14,094 nucleotides of DNA from contig JAFLUQ010000016.1 in NCBI GenBank assembly GCA_022508735.1, forward strand, positions 9,658-23,751, in the 5' to 3' direction. The stretch's first letter is position 1. Each line of letters begins with the position of its first letter. Shown here piece after piece: positions 4,366 through 12,526 of the stretch. This stretch comes from Oscillospiraceae bacterium. GTDB taxonomy: Bacteria; Bacillota; Clostridia; UMGS1883. The translations under genes were made by a program, and so were the position numbers. Below the pieces are notes generated by a model, which was not told the origin of the DNA, did no database searches, and worked only from the letters and a program-made list of their open reading frames with translations.

Positions 4366-7032
4366 ATGCGAAAATTCATATCGACGATTCTTTGCCTCAC
4401 TCTGCTTCTCATATGCGCTGAAGCGGGAGCGGAGGTCATAAGCTCCGCCATAGAAGCCGCGGACGGACTCATGGTGACGCTCACCTCCCCCGTCAGCGGA
4501 GAACTGTTGGTATTGGGAGCGGAGTACGACGGCGACGTACTTGTGAAAACCGCGCTGAAGCGGATTGACGCCGAGGAAGGCGCAGCTTATGAGCTTACGC
4601 TCGAAGGATTGACCTACGGAGCTAAGCTCTTTGTGTGGGACGGTAACCTCGCCCCGCTGTGCGGCGTGTTCACGGCAAATGAGTCGGAGCCTGAGGCACC
4701 GCAGCCCGACGACCCAGAGCCCGACGACCCTGTCGGCGACGGAATTATACACCTTAAAGAAACGGAGATCGACGCAGCGGGAGTTTCAGGCGTCACGGTC
4801 AACGGTACCGTTGTTACAATAGAGCAGCCCGGCAACTATATAATAGAGGGCGCTCTCCTTGACGGACAGATCGTTGTATCGGATGGGCTCGGCAAAAAAG
4901 ATGAAGTTGGCATTGAGCTTCGCGGCGTTAACGTTACCTGCTCCGACAGCGCTCCATTTAACGGTGGCGGCGGAAAGATAGAGCTCACCCTCGCTGACGG
5001 CACAACGAACAGCTTTACCGATTCGGGGAAATATAAAAGCTATACGACCGAAAAAGAGCCGAAGGGCTGTGTATATTCCCGGCGTGATCTGGATATCGGC
5101 GGCAGCGGCATGCTTGTTGTAAATGCCAATGTCAAGAACGGCCTTGTCTGCGGTGCGGATTTGAAAATCAAAAAGGGTGCAAATCTTGATGTTACCGCTG
5201 AAAGCAACGCGGTCAAGGGCGACAACGGCGTGGAATTCACAGGCAAAACCGGCACAGTTAAGATCACTGCAGGCGGCGACGGCATTAAGTCCGACGCCAT
5301 TGACGGCGGCACATTGGAGCATGATAAAGGCTACGTCATAATCGAGGGCGGCGACTTTACAATAAACTCCGAGGGCGACGGGATTCAGGCCGATAACTAC
5401 ATCGAGGTTACAGGCGGAAATATAGTCATCAACTCTGCCGCTGAGGGCATGAAGGCCAATGAGGCAAACGTGCCCGCTATGGAGGACGATAAGCCTTTGC
5501 TCGGCGAAAACGGCGAGCAGGCCTATATAAACGGGCGAATCATCATATCCGGCGGCACTGTCGATATAACCTCCGGCGAGGACGGCATAAAGGCCACCTT
5601 GAGCGTTGAAATATCCGGCAAGGCTCGTGTAACCGTTAACGCGGCGGCCATTAATCCTACCGACGGCAGCGGCTATGACGGAATTCAGGCCGGTGAGACC
5701 GCCGAAACGGGCAGCGGCGGCACCACCCGGAGCGAGGTCATCGTGGCCGGAACCGTGACTATTGACGGAGCCGATGTAAACGTTATCGCCTCTGACGACG
5801 CGGTAACGACTAACGGCAGCTTTATAATGACCGACGGCAGCCTCACGGGACGGTCCGACGGCGACTTCATCAAGGCCTATGAGCTAATTGATATAAGCGG
5901 CGGAATTATCGAAGCCGAGAGCCGCTGTGACGGCTTTCAGTCGGGCAAGGCCCTGACCGAGGTCGCAAGCGGAAGCACCGTCACTAAGAGCGACTACACC
6001 ACCGGCAATATCTATATCAGCGGCGGCGAGATAACGATAACATCTAACGGCGGCAGCAAGACCAATGTTGGCTCGAACGCCGACAGCTGCAAGGGCATCA
6101 AGGCCAACACCCTGCTCCTTATCAGCGGCGGAAAAATAACCGTTGACAGCGCCGACGACAGCCTTCATTCCAATCTGAATGTTACAATAACCGGCGGCGA
6201 GCTGCTGCTCTCCACAGGGGACGACGGCGTCCATGCGGACTATGTGCTCACACTCGGCACCGAGGGCGGCGATGACGACGATTTCAGCCTCGAGATAACC
6301 ACCTCCTACGAGGGCATTGAGGGCTCGGTAATCAACATACTCAGCGGAACACAGTATATCTACTCAACTGACGACGGCATCAACGCCGCCGGATACTACA
6401 CTGAGGACGGTGCAAGGACCGCAGAAGTAAACCCCATGGCAGGCCCGGGAGGCCCCGGCGGAAATAACCCCGGGGGCCCGGGCGGCAACCCCGGCGGTGG
6501 CAGCGGAGACAACGGCCCCGGCTGGGGAGGCGACGATTCCGCTCCCTACGGCATGCTCTATATCCGCGGCGGACGCTGCTATGTTGAGGCCTACGGCGAC
6601 GGCGTTGACTCCAACGGCAGCGTAGAGATGAGCGGCGGCATCATGCTCGTCAACGGCCCTACCAGCGGCGGCAACGGAGTGTTTGACATCGGTGACTCAC
6701 AGGGCTGCTATTTCAATGTGACAGGCGGAACACTGATCGGAGCCGGCACCAACAGCATGATTGTTCAGCCCACGGCCGTAGGTCAGGGCTGGGCTGCCAC
6801 TCAGGGCTACTGGGGCGGCGGCATGAGCGGCAATGCCGGAGATATAATCATAGTGCCCACCGATAACGGTAATATTTACTTTGTCCCCAAGGTTCGGTGG
6901 AGCTATATGTACGCCTCAACTCCCGATATGACCGACGGTGAATCCTATATTGTATCCAAGGGCTCGACCTACAGCGGCGAACAGGTCTTCGGCAGGACTG
7001 TCGGCGGTACGTTCTACGGACTGGTGAAATAA
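4366..7032 (+). CDS. Secreted Cthe_2159-like carbohydrate-binding beta-helix protein
   Basis: The 888-residue product is exported (signal peptide residues 1 to about 22, 'ISTILCLTLLLICAEAGA'). A beta-sandwich-like domain (about 25-103) and an Asp/Pro/Glu-rich linker (about 105-125) follow, then a long repetitive region to about 640. Its start ('ITIEQPGNYIIEGALLDGQI' type motif, 'VELRGVNVTCSDSAPF'-like segment) fits PF14262, the Cthe_2159 family. The characterised Clostridium thermocellum member is a parallel beta-helix that binds cellulose and polygalacturonate with calcium. Acidic rungs such as GDGIKSD, GDGIQAD, ADDSLHS, GDDGVHAD and GDGVDSN recur along the chain and suit Ca2+ binding. A Gly/Pro-rich linker (about 689-722) leads to a final 165-residue domain. 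No LPXTG, SLH or dockerin is visible. The ATG at 4366 is chosen for AGGAGGG at 8-nt spacing; an in-frame GTG at 4357 overlaps that site. Confidence 0.85.
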   Translation: MRKFISTILCLTLLLICAEAGAEVISSAIEAADGLMVTLTSPVSGELLVLGAEYDGDVLVKTALKRIDAEEGAAYELTLEGLTYGAKLFVWDGNLAPLCGVFTANESEPEAPQPDDPEPDDPVGDGIIHLKETEIDAAGVSGVTVNGTVVTIEQPGNYIIEGALLDGQIVVSDGLGKKDEVGIELRGVNVTCSDSAPFNGGGGKIELTLADGTTNSFTDSGKYKSYTTEKEPKGCVYSRRDLDIGGSGMLVVNANVKNGLVCGADLKIKKGANLDVTAESNAVKGDNGVEFTGKTGTVKITAGGDGIKSDAIDGGTLEHDKGYVIIEGGDFTINSEGDGIQADNYIEVTGGNIVINSAAEGMKANEANVPAMEDDKPLLGENGEQAYINGRIIISGGTVDITSGEDGIKATLSVEISGKARVTVNAAAINPTDGSGYDGIQAGETAETGSGGTTRSEVIVAGTVTIDGADVNVIASDDAVTTNGSFIMTDGSLTGRSDGDFIKAYELIDISGGIIEAESRCDGFQSGKALTEVASGSTVTKSDYTTGNIYISGGEITITSNGGSKTNVGSNADSCKGIKANTLLLISGGKITVDSADDSLHSNLNVTITGGELLLSTGDDGVHADYVLTLGTEGGDDDDFSLEITTSYEGIEGSVINILSGTQYIYSTDDGINAAGYYTEDGARTAEVNPMAGPGGPGGNNPGGPGGNPGGGSGDNGPGWGGDDSAPYGMLYIRGGRCYVEAYGDGVDSNGSVEMSGGIMLVNGPTSGGNGVFDIGDSQGCYFNVTGGTLIGAGTNSMIVQPTAVGQGWAATQGYWGGGMSGNAGDIIIVPTDNGNIYFVPKVRWSYMYASTPDMTDGESYIVSKGSTYSGEQVFGRTVGGTFYGLVK

Positions 7033-7036
7033 AAAC

Positions 7037-7071
7037 AAAAAAATGCAGGCCGTTTCGGCTTGCATTTTTTT
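7037..7071 (+). terminator. Terminator after the beta-helix gene
   Basis: AAAAAAATGCAGGCCG pairs with CGGCTTGCATTTTTTT across a TTT loop with a single G-U pair. It starts 4 nt after the TAA stop and ends in seven T residues. Its downstream arm overlaps the possible -35 of the next gene. Confidence 0.9.
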
Positions 7072-7088
7072 CGTATATATGATAAAAT
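7060..7088 (+). promoter_or_regulatory. Possible promoter for the metalloprotease gene
   Basis: TTGCAT (7060-7065) and TAAAAT (7083-7088) are separated by 17 nt. The -35 overlaps the terminator stem of the upstream gene and matches only three of six consensus bases. Because a strong terminator separates the two genes, some promoter is needed in this 86-nt gap, and this is the best candidate. Confidence 0.4.
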
Positions 7089-7118
7089 ATAACTATATTT
7101 TACATGGAGGTATGGAAA

Positions 7119-10100
7119 ATGAAAAAGAAACTGCTGGCCCTTATGAGTGCGGCGATTCTGGCACTGGGCGCCGTGCCCTCGGTATCCTTTGCCGAAGGGT
7201 ACCGTACGCGCCACGTGCTTGACGGCTGGATCGACGGCACAAACTGGGCGTATGACGTAAACACGAGTAAATACAACAGCTTTGAGACCGAGCATTTCCA
7301 GATATTCTGGGGCGATAACGGCCCGAGCTCGGGAAATGTGACTGAGGACTTCCTCAAGAACTGCGAGAGAGTCTTTGAGAACTGCTGGGATAAATTCGTG
7401 GTGGAAATGGGCATGACTCCGCCCACCACCTCAAATCTCCCGGGCGGCGACCACGAAACTCAGTATAAAATAAACGCCATAATCATGAACACCGGCATTG
7501 ACGGCTACGGCGAGGGCTGGGCCTTCGGCGGCATCGACGGTGAGGGCTACCCCTACTTTATGTGCGACTTCGCGGCTATGACCGACTGGGTCGTTCCCCA
7601 CGAGATGGGCCACGTAATGCACTTCGCTCAGGGCCGCAACGCCTGGGAGAACAACAGCTATCTCGGCCCATGGTATGAGGCTATCGGCAACTGGTTCCGC
7701 GAGCAGTACCTTTACGATGAGGACTGTTACCCTGAGGGCGCCAACTACCGCACCGACCTTTCGGCCCTCTACCTCCGTGCGGGCAGCCTTATGGCGGTGA
7801 ACGGCCGTGGTTATTACGAGGCCTGGCCCTTCCTCCAATATCTCACCGATAACCCCGACGGTCTGCCCGACTTCGGCGATACCTTTATCGCAAAGCTGCT
7901 TAACTACCGTCCGGAAAGTTACGAAACAAGCTTTTACGAGGTGCTTGCCGCCAACAGCACCACAAGCGTCCCGGACACCGTCGGCTACTTCGCCTCCCAC
8001 ATGGCGACAATGGACTTTAAGCAGAAGACAAGCTATAACCTCAAAATAGCCGAAATGTACCGTAACGGCTGGCTTTTCTGGCAGCAGCGCTTTACCATTC
8101 CCGAACATTTAGGCGGCGGAGTTTACCGCGTGCCGGCCGAGCGCACACCCCAGACCTACGGCTATAACATTATTCCGCTCTCCGCCTCGGGCGAGGTCAG
8201 CGTCACCCTTAACGGACAGTCAGCTCTTGACGGCGCCGACTGGAGAGCAAGGCTCATAGTGGAGGGCACTGACGGAGTGACCCGCTACAGCGAGCTGTTC
8301 AAAAGCGGCGAGACCGCCTCTGTGACAGTAAGCGAGGGCGAGGAGCTCTATCTCTCCGTTGCGGCCACGCCCGCGGTGGATAAGGCCCAGAAATTCGGCA
8401 TCGGCGGCTGGACCCCCGAATTCTCCGAGGCAAATCTGCCCTACGAAAGCAAGAATCAATATCCCTATACCTTCACCCTTGAGGGTGCCTCTCCGATGAA
8501 GCGCCCGAGGGGTACCACCGCCATGGGCAGACTTCATGAGAACGGCGGCGGCTTTGTGGCCCTCACGGCCAACGTGGCCGAGACTGCCTACGTCGGCCCT
8601 GACGCTCAGGTGCTTGGCCGTGCGACCGTTTCTGATAACGCGGTCATCGACGGGAACGCCATCGTGAGCGAGTACGCCACCGTTTCGGGTAACGCCTATG
8701 TGGGCGGAAACGCTGTGGTTATGGGCGCTGCCACCGTCAGCGGAAATGCCCGCGTAACAGAGAGCGCCCTCGTATACGGCAACTATAAGGTCAGCGGAAA
8801 CGCACTTATAAAGGGTCAGGCCATCCTCCTCGGGGCCGGTACTGCCACAGGGCAGGCCATAGCCTACGGTGACCTCTTCGAGGACGAGGGCAAGACCATT
8901 ACGGCCGGAGCCTTCTCGGGCTACCACGGCGTAAACGCTAACTACGGCTATGCCGTGCAGGCCGGGGATAACTCCTTTTCCCGCCCGTATATCGACAGGC
9001 TTCAGGCCCGCTATGAGTTTAACGGCGGCTTCCGCGATTCTTTGGGCTATAGCGATATGTACGCCTATGACGGCTCCGCGCCGGAGCTGAGTGATGGCTG
9101 TGCCGTATTTAACGGCGAACAGTACCTTGTTATCGGCCCGGCGGTGCTGAGCCGTGACAACGCTGAAATAAGACTGCGCGTCAAATACGAGGCCGGCAGC
9201 ATATTTGACCTCGGCGGCCTCGTGCTCACCTCCCGTGACGGCCGCCCCTGCCTTGAGCTTGGCAGTGACGGGGAAATAGTCCTTGATGCAGCTTACAGCG
9301 GCGGTTGGGACGATATTAAAATAACCGTCGCTGACGGAGCCGTGACCCTGAGCTGCGGCGGCGAATCCAAAAGCCTTGAAGGCGTATCCCTGCCCTATAG
9401 CAGTGCCGTCGGCTATATCGGCCAAAGCGGCGAGGGCGACGGGTTCAGCGGCAGCATCGACTATCTGCGGATCTACCTTCCGGACGACGGATCAGAGGGG
9501 CTCGGCGAGCTGCCTGACGGCGTGAGCCCGGTTTTCGAGGCCGCGGGGGCCGAAAGCCCGCTGTCCGCCCTTACTACCGACAATGATTCCGCATGGTGCG
9601 GCTGGCAGACAGAGACCGCCGCCGTGACCGCCGGAGAAACGCTCACCGTTCCCGCCGGCGGCAGCGTGGAGCTCACCTCCCCCACCTACGGCAAGGACGT
9701 ATTCGTGCTGGAATTCACTCCTATGGGCGACAGTATATACCCCGACCATGCCCTTATAGACGGCAGCGGAAAGTACATCTGCGCCCACCGCTTCGCCTCC
9801 GATGCGAACCGCATCTATCCCGGCCGCGGCGAGCAGAATTTCTGCGGTTCGGAAAACGTGACCGATACCGCCGCTCAGAAGCGGCTGCATAGCTTTATCG
9901 CCGAGGCGGTATACTACGGCTCGGCTCTGTCCGAGCGCGGCGCGGTAAGCTACAGCGAGGGCGAAACCGTCCGCATTACAGTGCAAAACACCGAGTGGAG
10001 CGACGAGCTCAGCAAGGCACTTAAAGGCGCGGTCAATAAGTCCGCGGCAAATTTAAGCTCAATGGAAAGCGGCGACCCGGTCTACACCGTCACATATTCC

Positions 10101-10928
10101 TTGGTAGATAACGGGCTTGCGCGGCCCGTCAGCCTGAGCTGCTACAAGGGCAGCGTCAGCGGCTTCGGCGGCATTAAGAGCTTCGGCACATGGAACGACA
10201 AAAGCGTAGGCTGCGGTGATCTCAGAATATTTGCCGACGAGGTGCCGACTCAGCTCACCGCTCTGAGCGGCGGAGTTATCGTTACGAACGCCGAGGGCAC
10301 CCTCGTATTTGCCGCCTATGAGAGCGGCGCTCTTGAGAAGGCCTCCACCGTCGAGGCCGCCGGTGAAAGGCTCACGCGCTTTTTCCCTCTGCCCGAGGGC
10401 TTTCCCGATGAGGCCGACGTATTTCTTCTTTCAAGCCTTGCGGAGCTTTCTCCGTTGACTAAGCCCGCTAACATCCGTGAGATCGAGACCGTCTGGACCT
10501 CATCGGGCCAGAACGCCTCTGCCTTTCACGAGCTGAGCGAAAGAAGCGGCAAGACGGTCTACAGCTTTGAGTTTGTCGATAACGGCTCTAAAGACAGCGG
10601 TATACTTTTAGGTAACTCAGCTACTCTCAACGCCTCCGCCGGGAACTATTTTGCCGCCGGGTCGATAGTATTGCTGTTTGCCGGCGGGCAGCTTTTCACC
10701 CGTGACGCCTCGGCCAAGACTCCCGCCGCGACCTATGCCGTCGGTGAAAGAGTGGCCGTACGCATCGAGGCCGATATCGACGCAAAAACCTATGATCTCT
10801 ATGTGAACGGCGCCCTCGCCGCAAGGGGTGTGGGCTTCCGCGTGCCCGCGGGCAGCATCAACACCCTCGCATTGGTTGAAAACGCCGGCGGGCAGGCGTT
10901 TGATGTGTTCGGCTTCAAATGTGAATAG
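7119..10928 (+). CDS. Large secreted DUF6055-type zinc metalloprotease with hexapeptide beta-helix and jelly-roll domains
   Basis: The 1269-residue product has a signal peptide ('LLALMSAAILALGAVPSVSF', cut near residue 25). Residues about 40-300 resemble DUF6055, a putative gluzincin family that I recall includes the plant-pathogen virulence factors Svx and AvrXca. It shows HEMGH (161-165), with Glu162 as catalytic base, and 'GPWYEAIGNWF' giving Glu187 as a likely third zinc ligand. Residues about 490-580 are six-residue rungs (NAxVxG, 'ATVSGNAYVGGNAVV') typical of a left-handed beta-helix. Residues about 627-786 look like a LamG/concanavalin-type jelly roll ending 'IDYLRIYLP'. Two more jelly-roll-like stretches follow (about 860-1040 and 1140-1269). 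No anchor is visible. Candidate substrates are extracellular glycoproteins. The ATG at 7119 is chosen for GGAGG at 8-nt spacing; an earlier in-frame ATG at 7104 overlaps that site. Confidence 0.8.
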   Translation: MKKKLLALMSAAILALGAVPSVSFAEGYRTRHVLDGWIDGTNWAYDVNTSKYNSFETEHFQIFWGDNGPSSGNVTEDFLKNCERVFENCWDKFVVEMGMTPPTTSNLPGGDHETQYKINAIIMNTGIDGYGEGWAFGGIDGEGYPYFMCDFAAMTDWVVPHEMGHVMHFAQGRNAWENNSYLGPWYEAIGNWFREQYLYDEDCYPEGANYRTDLSALYLRAGSLMAVNGRGYYEAWPFLQYLTDNPDGLPDFGDTFIAKLLNYRPESYETSFYEVLAANSTTSVPDTVGYFASHMATMDFKQKTSYNLKIAEMYRNGWLFWQQRFTIPEHLGGGVYRVPAERTPQTYGYNIIPLSASGEVSVTLNGQSALDGADWRARLIVEGTDGVTRYSELFKSGETASVTVSEGEELYLSVAATPAVDKAQKFGIGGWTPEFSEANLPYESKNQYPYTFTLEGASPMKRPRGTTAMGRLHENGGGFVALTANVAETAYVGPDAQVLGRATVSDNAVIDGNAIVSEYATVSGNAYVGGNAVVMGAATVSGNARVTESALVYGNYKVSGNALIKGQAILLGAGTATGQAIAYGDLFEDEGKTITAGAFSGYHGVNANYGYAVQAGDNSFSRPYIDRLQARYEFNGGFRDSLGYSDMYAYDGSAPELSDGCAVFNGEQYLVIGPAVLSRDNAEIRLRVKYEAGSIFDLGGLVLTSRDGRPCLELGSDGEIVLDAAYSGGWDDIKITVADGAVTLSCGGESKSLEGVSLPYSSAVGYIGQSGEGDGFSGSIDYLRIYLPDDGSEGLGELPDGVSPVFEAAGAESPLSALTTDNDSAWCGWQTETAAVTAGETLTVPAGGSVELTSPTYGKDVFVLEFTPMGDSIYPDHALIDGSGKYICAHRFASDANRIYPGRGEQNFCGSENVTDTAAQKRLHSFIAEAVYYGSALSERGAVSYSEGETVRITVQNTEWSDELSKALKGAVNKSAANLSSMESGDPVYTVTYSLVDNGLARPVSLSCYKGSVSGFGGIKSFGTWNDKSVGCGDLRIFADEVPTQLTALSGGVIVTNAEGTLVFAAYESGALEKASTVEAAGERLTRFFPLPEGFPDEADVFLLSSLAELSPLTKPANIREIETVWTSSGQNASAFHELSERSGKTVYSFEFVDNGSKDSGILLGNSATLNASAGNYFAAGSIVLLFAGGQLFTRDASAKTPAATYAVGERVAVRIEADIDAKTYDLYVNGALAARGVGFRVPAGSINTLALVENAGGQAFDVFGFKCE

Positions 10929-10937
10929 ACAGTGTTC

Positions 10938-10998
10938 AAAAAAATCGCTATGCAGTGTGGGCGGGCTTGGCGCCTCCACGCTGCATAGCGACTTTTTA
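10938..10998. terminator. Bidirectional terminator between convergent genes
   Basis: A 16-bp stem (10945-10960 with 10976-10991, one G-U pair, 15-nt loop) has TTTTT just beyond its plus-strand 3' side (10993-10997) and seven A residues on the other side (10938-10944), which become a U-run on the minus strand. It lies between the stop of the metalloprotease gene and that of the convergent ADP-ribosylglycohydrolase gene, and can end both transcripts. Confidence 0.9.
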
Positions 10999-11077
10999 TG
11001 CACTTTTATATCCGTTGCTCCCCGCATATTGCCGCGAGCGGAACCATTGGGTAATAACAGCCGGCTGAGCTGTAAGC

Positions 11078-12220
11078 TCATCTGCCATAGCACGCCGCCA
11101 CGTATTTAGCCATCCATTTTGTATCATGGTATTCTCCGTACTCCGACATCCGGCAACCCTCTGTCATATCCTGCGCCAATTCATAAATAACATCATAGGC
11201 CTCCAGCTTTGTAATAAGCCTGCCGTAACGATCAACGTGTTTCATTCCGAGATAGGCTCCCAGAATATTCCCCGCGATCGCCCCGGTGGAATCGCTGTCG
11301 CCATCATGATTGACGGCACAGACGATCGCGTCCTTGAAGTCGGTGCGATGCTTCAGCACCGCATACAGAGCTATAGCCAGCGCCTCCTCAGCGACCCAGC
11401 CCCCTCCCAGCTCTGCTATGGCCTCAGTATCCTCCGCATCAGCTCCGGCGAGAGCGGCCGCCTTGTCAATGATATGCTCAAATTCACTGTAATACGGATT
11501 TTCTCCGTATAGCTCTTTTATTGCACTTCCCGTGTCTGAAAGCAGCTGCTCCAAAGAGCTCTGCTCTCCCGACAGCCTGTTCGTGATTATCACATATATA
11601 AGATAGCTCAAATACGCCGCGGGAATATACCCCAAGGGGTGCCCGTGCGTCAGCGCGGCAATATCGGCTGCCGCTATTGCCGCGTTCTTCCCTTTTATAT
11701 AGTGCCCCGCGGCCGCAAAGCAGCCCACCGGCGCCACTCTCATAACTCCGCCGCAGCCCTTACTGTCGTTTATCGGGTCATCCGTAGTGCCCGTCTTCCA
11801 CGAAGCCAGAGCGGAAAGGCAGGTGTTTCCGGGAGCGCGGGATTTTCGCAGTGCCTCTATGTTGTATACCCAGAATTTCACGTCGTCCTGCTCCGGGCGC
11901 AAATTCACCTGCGAAGCGTACCACTCTTTATAGGCCATATGTACATAACCGCTGATCGGCCCGCTTATGCCTCGCATCATAGCCCTTGTCTGTGCATACA
12001 GCAAACCGTTGGCCGTGTATAGCGTCATCTGGGTGTCGTCTGAAATTTCCGCCTTGCCGTTTCTGAGAACCAACTCGGTTATTCCCTCTTTGCCGTATTC
12101 CTCTGTAATTTGCCTGAGCTTTAAAAACTCAACCGGATATCCCAGCGCGTCGCCGTATGCACCGCCGAAAAGGCATCCGCTTATCGAGTCAAAAAGCAGT
12201 TGATCATTCTCTGAAATCAT
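11078..12220 (-). CDS. ADP-ribosylglycohydrolase family protein
   Basis: The 380-residue protein belongs to the DraG/ARH superfamily of all-alpha, binuclear Mg2+-dependent hydrolases that remove ADP-ribose from proteins, nucleic acids or small metabolites. Family marks are the N-terminal 'GGAYGDALGYPVEF' (19-32), the metal-binding 'ISDDTQMTLY' (D61, D62, T63), 'SKGCGGVMRVAPVG' in the middle, and the C-terminal metal site 'HDGDSDSTGAIAGN' (D308, D310, T312). All key acidic residues are present, so it should be active. The substrate cannot be read from sequence. I chose the ATG at 12220 because a G-rich ribosome binding site (AGGGGGGG) precedes it by 5 nt. A GTG at 12241 overlaps the end of the broken upstream gene. 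No ADP-ribosyltransferase partner is visible in the window. It is probably co-transcribed with the minus-strand genes upstream of it. Confidence 0.9.
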   Translation of the reverse strand: MISENDQLLFDSISGCLFGGAYGDALGYPVEFLKLRQITEEYGKEGITELVLRNGKAEISDDTQMTLYTANGLLYAQTRAMMRGISGPISGYVHMAYKEWYASQVNLRPEQDDVKFWVYNIEALRKSRAPGNTCLSALASWKTGTTDDPINDSKGCGGVMRVAPVGCFAAAGHYIKGKNAAIAAADIAALTHGHPLGYIPAAYLSYLIYVIITNRLSGEQSSLEQLLSDTGSAIKELYGENPYYSEFEHIIDKAAALAGADAEDTEAIAELGGGWVAEEALAIALYAVLKHRTDFKDAIVCAVNHDGDSDSTGAIAGNILGAYLGMKHVDRYGRLITKLEAYDVIYELAQDMTEGCRMSEYGEYHDTKWMAKYVAACYGR

Positions 12221-12240
12221 TTTTGCCCCCCCTGATATCA

Positions 12241-12475
12241 CTAATTAAATTGAGCCTGAAAATAGCCGTATATATCATTGATCATTTTATCATATTGCTC
12301 AAATTTGTTTTCCGGGAACGTCACCTCAAAGCTATAAATATTCCCATTTGCAAATTTTGCGTATTTGTATTTATATCCGCTGAATCCAAGAGCCGGATCC
12401 AGTATCAGCCTTATCGCGTATCCTTCCCTTGTTTACGCGTACCGACGAAAAAAACTTAGTTGTTTGCAATGCCAT
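12241..12475 (-). pseudogene. Small gene broken by two frameshifts
   Basis: GGAGGTG precedes a start (TTG 12469 or ATG 12475). The first frame reads 'LQTTKFF'. Adding one base to the T7 tract (12448-12454 on the plus strand as A7) continues it as 'FVGTRKQGK'. A second shift near 12425-12435 leads into a clean 63-residue frame (12241-12432) with 'GYAIRLILDPALGFSGYKYK', 'YAKFANGNIYSFEVTF' and 'QYDKMINDIYGYFQAQF', ending at TAG 12241. The C-terminal part is plainly coding-like. The restored product would be about 77 residues. I do not recognise the family. It lies between the lipoprotein and the ADP-ribosylglycohydrolase on the same strand, and its stop overlaps a GTG of the latter. Assembly error in the homopolymer is an alternative to true decay. 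Confidence 0.55.
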
Positions 12476-12526
12476 CACCTCCGCCAAGTTTATCCGCGGC
12501 CGGCGCGGCAGTACGTTCCCGGCAAA

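Noticed and set aside
7431..8108. A 225-codon minus-strand frame within the metalloprotease catalytic region
   Set aside because: The plus strand carries the zinc-site motif and domain similarity. The reverse frame has none and lacks a ribosome binding site.
8220..9425. A 401-codon open frame on the minus strand opposite the metalloprotease gene
   Set aside because: It mirrors the codon pattern of the plus-strand gene in GC-rich repetitive DNA, has no ribosome binding site and no recognisable motif. It is a shadow frame.
10617..11093. A 158-codon minus-strand frame crossing the bidirectional terminator
   Set aside because: It runs through a strong terminator hairpin and overlaps the end of a well-supported gene. 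Not coding.
12490..12515. GC-rich palindromic stretch as a terminator after the lipoprotein gene
   Set aside because: The stem is short and followed by no U-run on the minus strand, so read-through toward the ADP-ribosylglycohydrolase is more likely.
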